From positions 1 through 59,642 of the forward strand of contig NZ_JAELUP010000077.1 in NCBI RefSeq assembly GCF_016424485.1: 59,642 nt of DNA. Reading direction: 5' to 3'. Position numbers and translations under genes: made by a program. Below the pieces are notes generated by a model. The model was not told the DNA's origin. It worked only from the letters and a program-made list of their open reading frames with translations, and did no database searches. This document shows positions 1 through 9,552 of this stretch, one piece after another. Within the stretch, counting starts at the first letter, position 1. Every line of letters starts with the position of its first letter. This stretch comes from Paenibacillus roseus. GTDB lineage: Bacteria > Bacillota > Bacilli > Paenibacillales > Paenibacillaceae.

Positions 1-139
1 ATAAAATGCCCTTATTTGTACTTATAAGTAAAAATACCATATTTTTTAATTAAAGTAAACAATTTCATTTTATAATATTTTTCTATTCATTATTAGCGTT
101 ATATAAATATCATGTCATATAATACCCCTCAATTGGGTT

Positions 140-483
140 GAATTATGAACGATGAAACCAATATACGTGGACGTGTGCAGTTGGACGCAAGTTGTGGTTT
201 CGTTATGCAAGCAAGGAAACAAGGGAAAGCAGATATGAGTTGCGGAAGCGGCATTATCGAAGTGAGACTGTGAGGACGTCCCTCAAGAGGCCTGTACACA
301 AGCCAAAGGGGAATCATGGAATTATTGTCAGAATGGAGTACTGCGCTACAGCAAACCTGTGAGAAACTCAGGCTATGCGCTGTCGGTTCTAAGAATGATT
401 TAAGCGAAGAGAGCGTATTTGGACAAGTGAAAAATAACTGGCAATTCAGGGATGACCACCCTGGCACCACCAATTCTATATTT
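140..483 (+). pseudogene. IS1182-type transposase remnant
   Basis: No intact reading frame survives. The plus strand translated piecewise gives the C-terminal half of an IS1182-type DDE transposase: a YTWTCAVGRKLWFRYASK segment (consensus resembles YTCPAGRKLTFRYASK), then in another frame CEDVPQEACTQAKG (the Cys-rich linker), then SVFGQVKNNWQFR, the family's conserved segment before the last helix. At least two frameshifts and stops separate these pieces, and both the N-terminal half and the end of the element are missing. It is a dead insertion-sequence fragment. The identification is from memory of the family consensus and has not been searched. The minus-strand open frame over the same bases is a shadow. 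Confidence 0.6.
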
Positions 484-571
484 TAACTTTTCCTTTCAGC
501 AAACGAGTTGTCTCGTGAAGTGACTAATCCATTTTGGGGGGCAAATTAAATACAAAAACTGCATTCATGTA

Positions 572-811
572 TCACTTTCTACTCTTCTTGTAATATCTAC
601 CACTTAGATTCACCACTATATACACAATAATCACTATAGATACAAAAAAAATAATGCGAGTGTACATATAATTTAAATCTCTAACGAAATATAATAACAA
701 AGCCATGACCGAAAATAATACTAAATAAAATGTTAGATATTTTATAGTAATCCCTCCCAGTTCAGTAATCAGTAAATTTACTCTTATTCCAATATTTATT
801 ATAACACTCAC
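572..811 (-). CDS. Possible small two-TM membrane protein
   Basis: This is a 79-residue open frame with a GTG start and no convincing ribosome-binding site. Two strongly hydrophobic stretches (about residues 23-43 and 53-68) are followed by a basic tail ending KKSRK, consistent with a tiny two-helix membrane protein. The region is very AT-rich (unlike the roughly 50% GC neighbours), lies between an IS remnant and truncated genes, and AT-rich DNA readily encodes hydrophobic frames by chance. The family is not recognised. It may equally be non-coding. Confidence 0.3.
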   Translation of the reverse strand: MSVIINIGIRVNLLITELGGITIKYLTFYLVLFSVMALLLYFVRDLNYMYTRIIFFVSIVIIVYIVVNLSGRYYKKSRK

Positions 812-980
812 TATATATTAGTCAAATATCGCTAAATTGAATTGAGATTTTCTAACCCTTTCATTCGCCTTTATATGGATTATTGTTTCCCTTTATATTC
901 AATCGTTGTGGGTCAAGCATAGAATTTGGGGAGGTATGATGTCGCCGAATCCGTTGTTTGCGGATCAATTCCCATCATAA

Positions 981-1205
981 TTCGTTAAGGCACATACAGC
1001 CTATCCTATTGCTTTTCTCAATGAAACGGCCGAGATGCTATTAGCCATGCTAAAGAGTATCCAAGTCATCGTCGCAACGATGGGGGAACAGCGCATCCGA
1101 GCCGTGTCCGCGCACGTCAGTGACAACGTGAAGCGAATCCTGCGCTTGGCGGGGGATGACATCGCCATCTACACGTCACAAACTGTCGAGAAAAGAGAGA
1201 GCTAG
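981..1205 (+). other. Unrecognised short coding-like fragment
   Basis: This 74-codon frame opens directly after an in-frame stop and has its first ATG only at 1035. It reads ...FLNETAEMLLAMLKSIQVIVA..., then a basic stretch (VKRILRLAGDD), and ends at 1203-1205. Codon choice is GC-rich and protein-like, in contrast to the AT-rich DNA before it, suggesting the 3' end of a decayed gene rather than a complete one. An ATG at about 937 with a GGGGAGG just before it opens a 14-codon frame in a different register, so a frameshifted start is possible. No family was recognised. Confidence 0.25.
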
Positions 1206-1372
1206 ACCATTCAAAGGGTGGTGTCCGAGCAACTAATGTCGAAATAAACAGAAATCCGTTAGGCGGTTTCAGGCTGTTTGCAACTGCGCTGTCAACCGAG
1301 AAATGAAAAATGAATGCTTAAGATAATTCGATTTGTAAAATTATTTCATGCGAAAAGTCGGATAGATGTTGA

Positions 1373-1675
1373 GTTCCTGCCAGTTCGATAGTAAATCGGA
1401 CTTACATGTTACTCAAGGATGGGCGGCTGCTCAGGCAGGATACTCCACAAGCGCTCATTGACGGCTTGAAGGGTAAGGTGTGGATCGTAACGGCAAGCGA
1501 TGAAACATTGGATCGGCATATTGGCCGGCTCAAAATCAGCAATATGCTGCGGGATGGAAATGGTATACAGTTTCGGGTCATTGATGATGAGAAACCGGAT
1601 GAACAGGCGATAAATGTACAGGCGAATCTGGAGGATATATTCTTGTACTCTTTCGGAGAGAGCGAACGATGGTAG
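1373..1675 (+). pseudogene. 5'-truncated ABC transporter ATPase (C-terminal piece)
   Basis: The frame encodes only the end of an ABC-2 type ATP-binding subunit (bacitracin/lantibiotic exporter type). It starts around the post-switch-His strand (MLLKDGRLLRQDTPQALI) and continues through the C-terminal accessory part ending in LEDIFLYSFGE. Walker A, signature and Walker B motifs are absent because everything upstream is lost. An ATG at 1406 lies in frame, but no functional ATPase can be made. The stop overlaps the start of the permease fragment (ATGGTAG), as in intact operons of this family, so the pair was once a normal ATPase-permease unit. Confidence 0.7.
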
Positions 1676-2447
1676 CATTAATCGGTTTTGAACGGCGCAA
1701 ACATTTTCTGAGGAGATCCATATTCGTAACGCTGGTTCTTTTTTCTGTCTTGAACATCGTGAAAATATACGGCGTCCATCAAGGCAACTCGTTACTGGCT
1801 ACCCCGTCTTGGAGCGTATTATACAAGGAGCAATACGATACCTTCAGCGGGCCGATCACAAATGAGAAAATTGAGAGGTTGATGACCATCTATCGGCCTT
1901 TGGAGCAACTGACAGCCGAGTTGACGACTAGAACGAGCTATCGACCTCCAAATACTCACTTGACCAATGTCTATGAGGATTGGATTTTTTTTGCTTCAAT
2001 TTTGTAAATCTCATGCGATATGCCTATGATTATAAGGGGTACGCTCATCAGGTTGTAGCTGCGGCACAGCGGAATGTTGTCTTTTATGAGTCTGTCGGCA
2101 ATGATGGTGAGGCAAGGAAGAATAAAGCCATTGCGGAGCGATTCCAGGGACGTTCCATCTCAACGTTCACCTATACAGAGATGTATAAATATTATGTCCA
2201 ATACGATTTTTCTGCTTTACTGGTGCTCTTCATCTGCATATTCGGGTTAATGAGCGTTTTTGTTCTGGAGAAGGAAACGGAGATGGACACGCTGTTGCTG
2301 ACAACCACATCAGGCGGATTCCGAACAATTGGGGCGAAGCTTATAGCCTCTTTCCTGTTTGTGTCCGGCATTTCATGGTGGTTCTGGTTTGCTGACTTTA
2401 TTGCGTTCTCCGTTCTATTCGGCTCATGGGATTCCGCTTCAAAGTAG
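1669..2447 (+). pseudogene. Frameshifted, truncated ABC-2 permease
   Basis: The first frame (1669-2007) has a basic N-terminus, one membrane helix (about residues 18-33) and a long extracytoplasmic stretch. The second frame (from about 1980 to 2447) continues the same protein: extracytoplasmic domain, then membrane segments FSALLVLFICIFGLMSVFVL and FLFVSGISWWFWFADFIAF. This is the architecture of ABC-2 permeases with a large loop after TM1. The frames join at a run of eight T at 1985-1992, where a single-base loss explains the shift. The protein also stops after about three membrane segments where six are usual. With the headless ATPase before it, this is a decayed exporter. Confidence 0.65.
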
Positions 2448-3091
2448 ACTATGGAACGATTAGATATGCGCGTTGTTACCTTTGTATGACATACTTTGCT
2501 TGATACCATGTTCTGTTAGATCATGACGATAGGGTTTCATCTGATAATGCCAGACTCTGTTATATCCCGAACCCACTTCTCGTTTGGCTTTTCAGTGTGA
2601 AAGTCACGTTCTAATATATTCGGTGCAATCTTGTCGACTGTGCCTTTGTACGAACGGTATTTCTCCATACGTAACGTTCTACCTCTGCTTGCAAAACCTC
2701 TACAGACCCTTCTGACGGTTGACTCTTCTGTTCATTTGAACCTTTCTTCGTAATCGCCTTCCCATCGCCTATCCTTGTGAAAGATTCTTCCAATCGCTGT
2801 TGTTCCCAAATTTCTTGAATGAATGATAATAAAGGGAAATTCGGGAACAAGGCGAGCGCTTCGCTTCTCCAGAATCCTTTCACACTCCAGCTACCTACTT
2901 CCGTTTCTTTCGTTCAACTTATGTATACTATCTTAGAACGATGGAGCAATTTTTCCACATTGAATCTGCTGTTTTACTGCTATTTAACCTTCAGATTGTA
3001 CGATGCAAAATAGATTGTCGGTTTTTGAAAAAAAATTAGACAAATTGTCATGAAAAATTGGAGAATGGCTCGATCGAAAGGTGGATGGATC
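2448..3091. other. Non-coding or decayed stretch before the giant SLH gene
   Basis: No complete gene is seen. On the minus strand at 2611-2883 an open frame has a Trp/Phe-rich start (KGFWRSEALALF) and a charged, probably coiled-coil middle (EIWEQQRLEESF, LQAEVERY). It has no credible start and could be a transposon-derived remnant, but I cannot name it. The right-hand part must carry the promoter of the gene starting at 3092. A TATACT hexamer at about 2926-2931 could be its -10, without a clear -35. Confidence 0.35.
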
Positions 3092-6000
3092 ATGGGGAAG
3101 ATTATGAATGAATGGGGGAAGCGAATTGTAGCATGTTCGCTTATCCTCACACTGCTGGCACAGCTTATACCGATTCCCGGTCAATCGAATGCGGCGATGG
3201 CTGACGCATTAACGGAACTGTCCGCGGCATCGGAGCAATCCGCAAGTTCGTTGTCCGCAAAGACGGATATTTCCGGTCATTGGGCGGAAACCACAATTCA
3301 GGCTTGGTTGCAGGAAGGGTTGGTCAGTGGTTTTCCTGATGGCAGCTTTCGCCCCGATAGCGAAGTGAAACGCGCGGAACTGGCGGCGATCATTAATCGA
3401 ACTTTTCAATACACGAAGGAGGAAACCGGATCATTCACAGACGTGTCGTCTTCGAAATGGTACGCGTTGGACGTTGCGCGGGCGAAAGCGGCAGGCTACA
3501 TGAAGGGGGACGGGAAAGGCTTGTTCCGCCCGGAAGCTTTCGTTACAAGAGAAGAAGCGGCTGTCATTATCGCAAACTTGCTTCATCTGGACACGGGCAG
3601 CAAAATCAAATCCGGCAATTTCGCAGATGCAAAGAGCATGGCGAATTGGAGCCGCGGCGCCATTAGCGCTGTTGCAGATGCAGGGATTATGAAGGGATAT
3701 GATGGAAATCTGTTCAAAGCCAGAAAGCCGCTGACGCGCGCCGAAGCGGTCGTTCTTCTGGATCATGCCCGTAAACGGCTAGGCGATACGAAGCCTGTTG
3801 AAACTGCATTATCGATCGACAAAGCGGGAACGTACGGTCCGGATTCCGGTACGAAAACGTATTCGGGCGATGTGGCGATCAACGTGCCGAATGTTGTGTT
3901 GAAGAACGTGACGATCAAGGGAAATCTGCTGCTTGGCGAAGGGATAGGGGAGGGTGACGTCACGCTAGACCGCGTCGTCGTTGAAGGGACGACGACGGTT
4001 AAAGGCGGCGGCAAAAACAGCATCCACATCCTGGATTCGGCGTTGAGCAGGGTCGTCATTACGAAAGTAGACGGCCAGGTCCGGGTCGTCATCGAAGGCT
4101 CTACGGCGGTGGACCAAGTGTCGGTCGAATCGGGCGCCACGCTGCAGGTTGTCGGCGGAAACGGGGCCAGTTACGGCACCGTGAAAGTGTCGACGACAGG
4201 CGAAGTGACGCTGGACGGCGATTTCCCGGACGTTGTGATCGTTGCGCCTGCGCAATTGACCGTAACGAGCGGCAAAATCGGCAATTTAACGTTAACGGAG
4301 CAAGCGGCAGGAGCCGAAGTCACCTTGGAAAAAGACTCGCAGGTAACCAACGTGAATGCAGGTGCAGCCGCGACGATCAAGGGAGACGGGAAAATCGATA
4401 CGGCGTCGGTCACGGCATCCGGGGTTACGATTGAGCAAAAGCCTGCGCAGACGGTCGTCGCGGACGGCATTTCCGCCAATGTCGGCGGAACGGTGACGCA
4501 AGGATCGGGGGCGAGCGGATCGGGCTCCAGCGGATCAGGATCTGGCGGCGTACCGACGGTTATCAGGGTTACTGTTGAGGTCAGCAATCCGTCGGCCAGC
4601 GGTTTCGATCTGCTGCTGACGCCTGCGGTTCCGAATATGACGAGCACGAATATCATCATGGTGAACGCCGACGGGATGCCCGCGCTCGTATCGAAGCTCC
4701 GAAGCACGGATCAAGCCGGCTCGAGCTATAGAGCGGAAGGTTTCCTGACGGGCGGGGCGGTATATACATTATCGCTTGCGAAGCCGGGATACACGTTCGG
4801 CGCCAGCAAGACGGTGTCGATTCCTGACGTGCCGGCGATCACCGGAGCATTGGTCAGTCCCGAGTTGACGAAGCTGACGTTGTTGTTCAGCAAACCGCTG
4901 GCAGAGTTGCCCGCTGCGCCTGCGGGCTTCACAATTACGGACTCCAGCGTGCCGGTTGCGATTACGGGCGTGACGCTGTCGGAATCGGCCACCCGGCTTG
5001 AACTTGCGCTCGGTGCGCCCGTCAATCCGAATGCGCTGGAACTGAAATATGTGCCGGGCACGATTCATTCCACGGACAACAAGGCGCTTCCCGCTTTGAC
5101 CTGGCGGTTATTTACCGACGGCAGCACGCCAGGCGGCAGAGCGGCATACAATCGCATGCTCGGGAAAACTGCCGAGCAGACAGCGGATGATTTGAAGAAC
5201 AACGCAAGCGTTAGTGCGAGCGTCGCCGCCAAAGCGTTAATCGAAGGCGGCTACAATACGAACGCACTCATCAAAGCGCTCAACACCGTCTATGGCATCA
5301 CCAATGAAAACATGCCCGATATGCTCTTGCCGCAAGGCATTAGCGTCTACCATCTTCTGATCGGCATGAAAGAAGCGGGCATCCTGAACATACAGAATTT
5401 GGGCAAAAACTTCAGCTACTTGAACGGCCAATCCGACGACTGGGTGAGAGCGCTGAAGCAGGTGGAGTATACCGACGTTCAGGTCGTAGCCAACAGTTGG
5501 TTTTTCCCCAACGTCAAGCTGGCGGCATCGATGCGAAAATATTACGATACGAGCAACGAAAGAGCCGCGAAATTATTTGCAGCTTACAGTTACAGCAGCT
5601 TTAGCAACGATGTCGGACGCGTGCTGAAGGAAGTTTACGGGAACGACGACTCGCAAGCTGTCTCGGCGCTGAAAGCCGCCGATATCAATGCGAGCAAGGC
5701 GGGCATGGTGCTGAAAGACATTTACGAATCCGACCCGAACCGGACGGCGGAACTGCTGCGGACGGCTGGTTATTCCGCGCAGGACACGGCGAACATGTTC
5801 CTGTTGGATTACGGAGCGACGCAAGAGGATACGGTTAAAGCGATGCGTTTCGCCGGGTATACGATCACCGAGATATATCCGAGTCTCGGCTATGCGCAGA
5901 ATCCTGCCGCCGCTATTCATAGCGCGTATACCGTCACAGAGGCTTACAGCTACCTGATGTCGCAATCTGGACGTCTCGACAATGCGGTCTTCTTCCTGAA

Positions 6001-8971
6001 GAATGGCGGCTATAACGCGGTTGAGGCCGCAACCATGCTGCTGACGAACGGAGCCATTCGAACAAGGGCGGATTTGATGAGCGCTTTGCTCAGCAGGGGA
6101 TCGGAGGCATTCCCCGGCATGCAGGCTTACAACGTAGACGATGCTTTGGACGCGGTTCGCAAGAAACTCGGCGGCAGTCTGACGGATCTCGCGGCTGTGC
6201 TTGCACAATTCAATGTTCCGACAGTTACGACGATGCAGCCCCGCGAAGTGACTCAGGTCGCGGCTCTCGTCAGAGCAGGTTTTAACGCTGCTGACATCGT
6301 GCAGTGGCTCGCGCCTTCGAATACGCTCACGCAAGCGCAAGCGAGCAACATTGTACTTGAGTTGCGCAATGCGGGTTATCCGCTGCCCAGCATGGGCAAC
6401 GTCTTGAAAACTTTGTCTGTTAAGGTCTATAGCAACTCTGCCAGCCCGAATCTGATCAGACTGCTCGCGGCAAGCGGCTTGAATACGACGACGAGGGAGT
6501 CGATTCCGGGTTATTCCGCGACGGACATCGCCAAGTTCTTGTCTGGCGCGGGTCTTGCGAATTACGATACGATCGCTGTGGACTTGCAGCTCGTCTTCAG
6601 CAAAATCGAAACGGCGCGCGCAATCGCGGAAGCCAGCGGTTTTTCGATGGTTGACATGCTCTATTTCTTGAGTCCTAGCCGATCACGGATGTTCATGGGC
6701 TCTGTCGACGTCCCGTTTCTTGGGCAGGTGCTCAAGGATATATACGGATTGTCATCCGACGAAGCCGTCCGTGCATTAAAAGGTTCGTCTGTTCCCAGCA
6801 TGTCCGAGTTCTTTACGATAAAAGATATTTTGCAGCGAACATACAGCCATACCGATACGACGACGCTTATCATGGATTTTGCGGCTGGCGGATTCACCAT
6901 GAATCAGATCGGCGATGGGCTGGTCCTGAACGGAGCCGTCTTCAAAGCCGCAGGCTATAGCGCTACGGAAGTGGCTATGTATTTGTTATACAAGCGGACC
7001 CAGATGAACGATATGGCGCTGGCGCTGCACAACCTTGGATATAATCTGAATGAAGTTACGATGGCGCTTTACAATCTGTATACCGGAGTCCAGGATCAGG
7101 TTGTTCCGCAGGTGACGAATTGGTTGAGCGACCCGCGCTTGGGCTATAGTTCCGAGGATATTACGGCTGCAGTGACCGCCGTATTCAACATCAATCCGTT
7201 CGCTGCGATGGCCCAGTCGCTTATCCGGGGCAACTACTCGGCGACGCAGGCGGCTGTAACGCTCAAGGAGACATTCACAAGCACGGATTCTGTCGAGATG
7301 GCGAGAGGCCTCGCCGCTGCCGGGTATTCGCGGGACAATGTTTTGGCAGCCGTGTTCCAGGCGTATTGCGACGGCTACATTTATAAAGAAGGCGCGCTCT
7401 CGACGATGGACAGCGTCATTGCCGCCGTGTATCCGGAAGTGACGAACCGGCTGGACGCCACGTTGAAGGCATCCGATGTCCGCACCGCGAAATATGCCAT
7501 CAGCGTGATGCGTTCGCTGGGCAAGTCGTTCGAAGAAACGATAGGCGTTCTTGAGCGCGTATATGGGTTGAACTCTGCTGCCGTGCTGGCCGCCATGTTG
7601 GATAATCGTCATTTCGGCCTGGAAGAGGCAGGGATCGTGAATAAAGTCGGCGCCTATTATGGACTTGATCCGGTCGTGCTGTACATCTCCTGGATGGCGG
7701 AGCGGCGCTACAAAGCTTATGACGTGCTGGCAGTCGTGCAACAAAGCTACCCTACTCTCGACGGCGTAACGATCGCCAGATTGCTGAATCAAGCCGGTTA
7801 TACGAAAGAGAGTATCCTGTTTGCTTATGACTATAACTTTCACGGAGACTACGTCAATGAGATGGCGCTTGTTATGGTGCAATTGTTCGGCAGCAGCGAC
7901 ATGCAGAGTGTCGCAACGGAATTGCTCCAATGGGGCTACAAGGGACTGCTCGTATATCCCGCGCTCAAGGGGGCGTTCAAGAACAAGTCGCAAGGCGATA
8001 TTCTCGTTGCGATGAAGCAGGCGGGTTTCACAGATCTGTTTGATGCCATTCGTTATAATATGAGCAATGGGGATTCGACGGTGATCATGCAGTTCCGCAA
8101 CCTTGGCTTGAGTTTGTCGAATGCCGAGTATTTACTGGAAGGTCTATGGAAGTACAGTCTGCGTGATACTGTTCGCTATTTGATTGAGCTTGGCTATCCG
8201 CTCAGCGATATCGGACGAATGTTAAGTCGGCCCGAACAGCTTGTCAAGCATTTGCGCGCCATGAATTATCCGCTGGAGACGGTTGCCACGATCGTGTATG
8301 GGGCGGACCCGCGCCCGAGCATGTTGGTCGGATACATGTACAACAACGGTTATACGAATATCGACGATCTGGTCAAGGCGCTTGAGCTGGTGAATTGCAA
8401 TCCATACGACTACGCCATTAGCTTGTGGTTCGGCCCACAAGGCCCATGGACATTGGCGACGATTGCTCAAGCGGTTGCAAGAAACTCCACGCTGACGCTC
8501 GAACAATTGGGACAATCCTTGATGCAGTCGTACAACAATCGCAGATATTTTACGGACATGCAGGTTTACGAAGCGCTCAAGTCGGTCGCCAATATTGGCG
8601 TGAGCTTCATCCAATCGGAGCTGGACAGCGCGATCAGCGCGATGCTGACCGATCTCTCTGAAGGGATCCCGTTCGCGATAATGCGCGAAGCGGGCCTCAG
8701 CTCCAACGACGCCGCTCGCGTCATGAGGAAACTCGGCTGGGACTGGATACCGGCGTGCATCCAACTGGTGCAGGCGGGATACAGCGCCAGCGATACGTGG
8801 GGCACGCTGTGGGACGTTTACCGCAACGAGCTCGGCTTCCAGGTTTTGAACATCATGTCCGCGGTAGCGCCACTCGCATCGCTTGGCTTAGCCGAAAACT
8901 TATCGACATTCCAGACGGTGATGAGATCCGCGATGCGCAAAGCGATGATCTATTACTTCACGAGGCAGTAA
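3092..8971 (+). CDS. Giant SLH-anchored protein with long helical repeat array
   Basis: This is an exported protein of 1959 residues. ATG 3092 was chosen because AAAGGTGG lies 7 bp upstream and a signal peptide follows directly (basic start, hydrophobic core LILTLLAQLIPI, cleavage near SNA-AMA). The ATG at 3050 adds only a charged leader. Three SLH domains (about residues 58-226) come first and should bind pyruvylated secondary cell wall polymer. Then follow a parallel-beta-like stretch of Val/Thr/Gly repeats (about 240-460), a Ser/Gly linker (about 465-487), two Ig-like segments (to about 675), and about 1280 residues of degenerate helical repeats. These recur every 30-35 residues with the pattern LK-x-x-GY-S-x-x-x-x-A-x-x-L-x-x-x-Y. 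No catalytic motif is visible. A structural or adhesive surface role is inferred. The gene stands alone. Confidence 0.9.
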   Translation: MGKIMNEWGKRIVACSLILTLLAQLIPIPGQSNAAMADALTELSAASEQSASSLSAKTDISGHWAETTIQAWLQEGLVSGFPDGSFRPDSEVKRAELAAIINRTFQYTKEETGSFTDVSSSKWYALDVARAKAAGYMKGDGKGLFRPEAFVTREEAAVIIANLLHLDTGSKIKSGNFADAKSMANWSRGAISAVADAGIMKGYDGNLFKARKPLTRAEAVVLLDHARKRLGDTKPVETALSIDKAGTYGPDSGTKTYSGDVAINVPNVVLKNVTIKGNLLLGEGIGEGDVTLDRVVVEGTTTVKGGGKNSIHILDSALSRVVITKVDGQVRVVIEGSTAVDQVSVESGATLQVVGGNGASYGTVKVSTTGEVTLDGDFPDVVIVAPAQLTVTSGKIGNLTLTEQAAGAEVTLEKDSQVTNVNAGAAATIKGDGKIDTASVTASGVTIEQKPAQTVVADGISANVGGTVTQGSGASGSGSSGSGSGGVPTVIRVTVEVSNPSASGFDLLLTPAVPNMTSTNIIMVNADGMPALVSKLRSTDQAGSSYRAEGFLTGGAVYTLSLAKPGYTFGASKTVSIPDVPAITGALVSPELTKLTLLFSKPLAELPAAPAGFTITDSSVPVAITGVTLSESATRLELALGAPVNPNALELKYVPGTIHSTDNKALPALTWRLFTDGSTPGGRAAYNRMLGKTAEQTADDLKNNASVSASVAAKALIEGGYNTNALIKALNTVYGITNENMPDMLLPQGISVYHLLIGMKEAGILNIQNLGKNFSYLNGQSDDWVRALKQVEYTDVQVVANSWFFPNVKLAASMRKYYDTSNERAAKLFAAYSYSSFSNDVGRVLKEVYGNDDSQAVSALKAADINASKAGMVLKDIYESDPNRTAELLRTAGYSAQDTANMFLLDYGATQEDTVKAMRFAGYTITEIYPSLGYAQNPAAAIHSAYTVTEAYSYLMSQSGRLDNAVFFLKNGGYNAVEAATMLLTNGAIRTRADLMSALLSRGSEAFPGMQAYNVDDALDAVRKKLGGSLTDLAAVLAQFNVPTVTTMQPREVTQVAALVRAGFNAADIVQWLAPSNTLTQAQASNIVLELRNAGYPLPSMGNVLKTLSVKVYSNSASPNLIRLLAASGLNTTTRESIPGYSATDIAKFLSGAGLANYDTIAVDLQLVFSKIETARAIAEASGFSMVDMLYFLSPSRSRMFMGSVDVPFLGQVLKDIYGLSSDEAVRALKGSSVPSMSEFFTIKDILQRTYSHTDTTTLIMDFAAGGFTMNQIGDGLVLNGAVFKAAGYSATEVAMYLLYKRTQMNDMALALHNLGYNLNEVTMALYNLYTGVQDQVVPQVTNWLSDPRLGYSSEDITAAVTAVFNINPFAAMAQSLIRGNYSATQAAVTLKETFTSTDSVEMARGLAAAGYSRDNVLAAVFQAYCDGYIYKEGALSTMDSVIAAVYPEVTNRLDATLKASDVRTAKYAISVMRSLGKSFEETIGVLERVYGLNSAAVLAAMLDNRHFGLEEAGIVNKVGAYYGLDPVVLYISWMAERRYKAYDVLAVVQQSYPTLDGVTIARLLNQAGYTKESILFAYDYNFHGDYVNEMALVMVQLFGSSDMQSVATELLQWGYKGLLVYPALKGAFKNKSQGDILVAMKQAGFTDLFDAIRYNMSNGDSTVIMQFRNLGLSLSNAEYLLEGLWKYSLRDTVRYLIELGYPLSDIGRMLSRPEQLVKHLRAMNYPLETVATIVYGADPRPSMLVGYMYNNGYTNIDDLVKALELVNCNPYDYAISLWFGPQGPWTLATIAQAVARNSTLTLEQLGQSLMQSYNNRRYFTDMQVYEALKSVANIGVSFIQSELDSAISAMLTDLSEGIPFAIMREAGLSSNDAARVMRKLGWDWIPACIQLVQAGYSASDTWGTLWDVYRNELGFQVLNIMSAVAPLASLGLAENLSTFQTVMRSAMRKAMIYYFTRQ

Positions 8972-8985
8972 GAAGGAATGAAAAA

Positions 8986-9209
8986 GCGGCATTCCCTGGT
9001 GAAGCCGGCATTGCTCCCGTCAAGCAAACGGACATCTTGAAAAGCAAAGGCGATAATCGCTTCGTCCAAAGGGTCACGCTACAAGAGATGAGGCATTAAC
9101 GGTTCTGCTGAACATATGGGCACAAAAAAGCAAGCCAATAATCACCTCCCGGATTGCCAAAGTATTAGCCTCCAACTACTTCACAGTGGGTTGGAGGCTC
9201 TTTGCTTAA
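8986..9209 (+). pseudogene. Frameshifted terminal SLH-domain fragment
   Basis: Just after the giant gene the plus strand encodes the last third of a different SLH protein in two frames. First comes GEAGIAPVKQTDILKSKGDNRF (a helix and the LKGKGDNRF turn typical of a third SLH domain). After a frameshift near 9066 it reads PKGHATRDEALTVLLNIWAQ, the usual TRAEA-x-x-x-LL end. There is no start and no upstream SLH sequence. The preceding gene carries its SLH triplet at the N-terminus, so this is a leftover of another SLH gene that probably occupied this position with the SLH at its C-terminus. Confidence 0.7.
9167..9204 (+). terminator. Rho-independent terminator
   Basis: AGCCTCCAAC (9167-9176) pairs perfectly with GTTGGAGGCT (9190-9199) across a 13-nt loop and is followed by a short T-rich tail (CTTTGCTT). 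It lies behind the SLH fragment and is the first strong hairpin after the giant gene. Confidence 0.75.
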
Positions 9210-9406
9210 GTAGTTTCCCCTGAAAAGCCGAGCTTTTTAACAAATCGGCGCCTCTGAATCTGTCCGACAATACGGGCGCATCCGTCGCAAGGACTTTGCC
9301 CACAAACTTCAACGTTGCCGCTATCATTGGATAGGCTACACTATGTTGGACAATCAAAATGAGGGCCTGTAGAATAGATCTATCATGCGAAGGAGCGATC
9401 TCTACA

Positions 9407-9480
9407 ATGCCAAGACAACAACGACGTACCTTACCTCAGAATTCAAAAAACAAATGGTCCAGCTGTTTGATTTACTGTTG
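9407..9480 (+). pseudogene. IS3-family OrfA N-terminal remnant
   Basis: An ATG at 9407 opens MPRQQRRT. After a one-base shift the sequence continues YLTSEFKKQMVQLFD, matching the start of IS3-type OrfA helix-turn-helix proteins (xRRTYTPEFKxQMVQLF). Nothing else of the element remains. A short element TTGGACAATCAAAA at about 9345 recurs in the same orientation as TTGACAATCAAAA at about 9478, bracketing the fragment; its origin is unclear. The fragment lies in the leader of the next gene. Confidence 0.5.
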
Positions 9481-9552
9481 ACAATCAAAAGGGGAATAAC
9501 GTCAATAAGTGGAACTATAAGTTATGTGTCTACATAGGGAGAGTTGTGCGGA

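Noticed and set aside
1980..2010. Programmed -1 frameshift at the T8 tract of the permease
   Set aside because: The downstream frame is itself truncated and the partner ATPase lacks its catalytic part, so decay explains the shift better.
6986..7993. Long minus-strand frames opposite the giant SLH gene (also 5573-6340, 8222-8764)
   Set aside because: They are antisense shadows of a repetitive, GC-rich coding sequence; no start sites, no recognisable domains.
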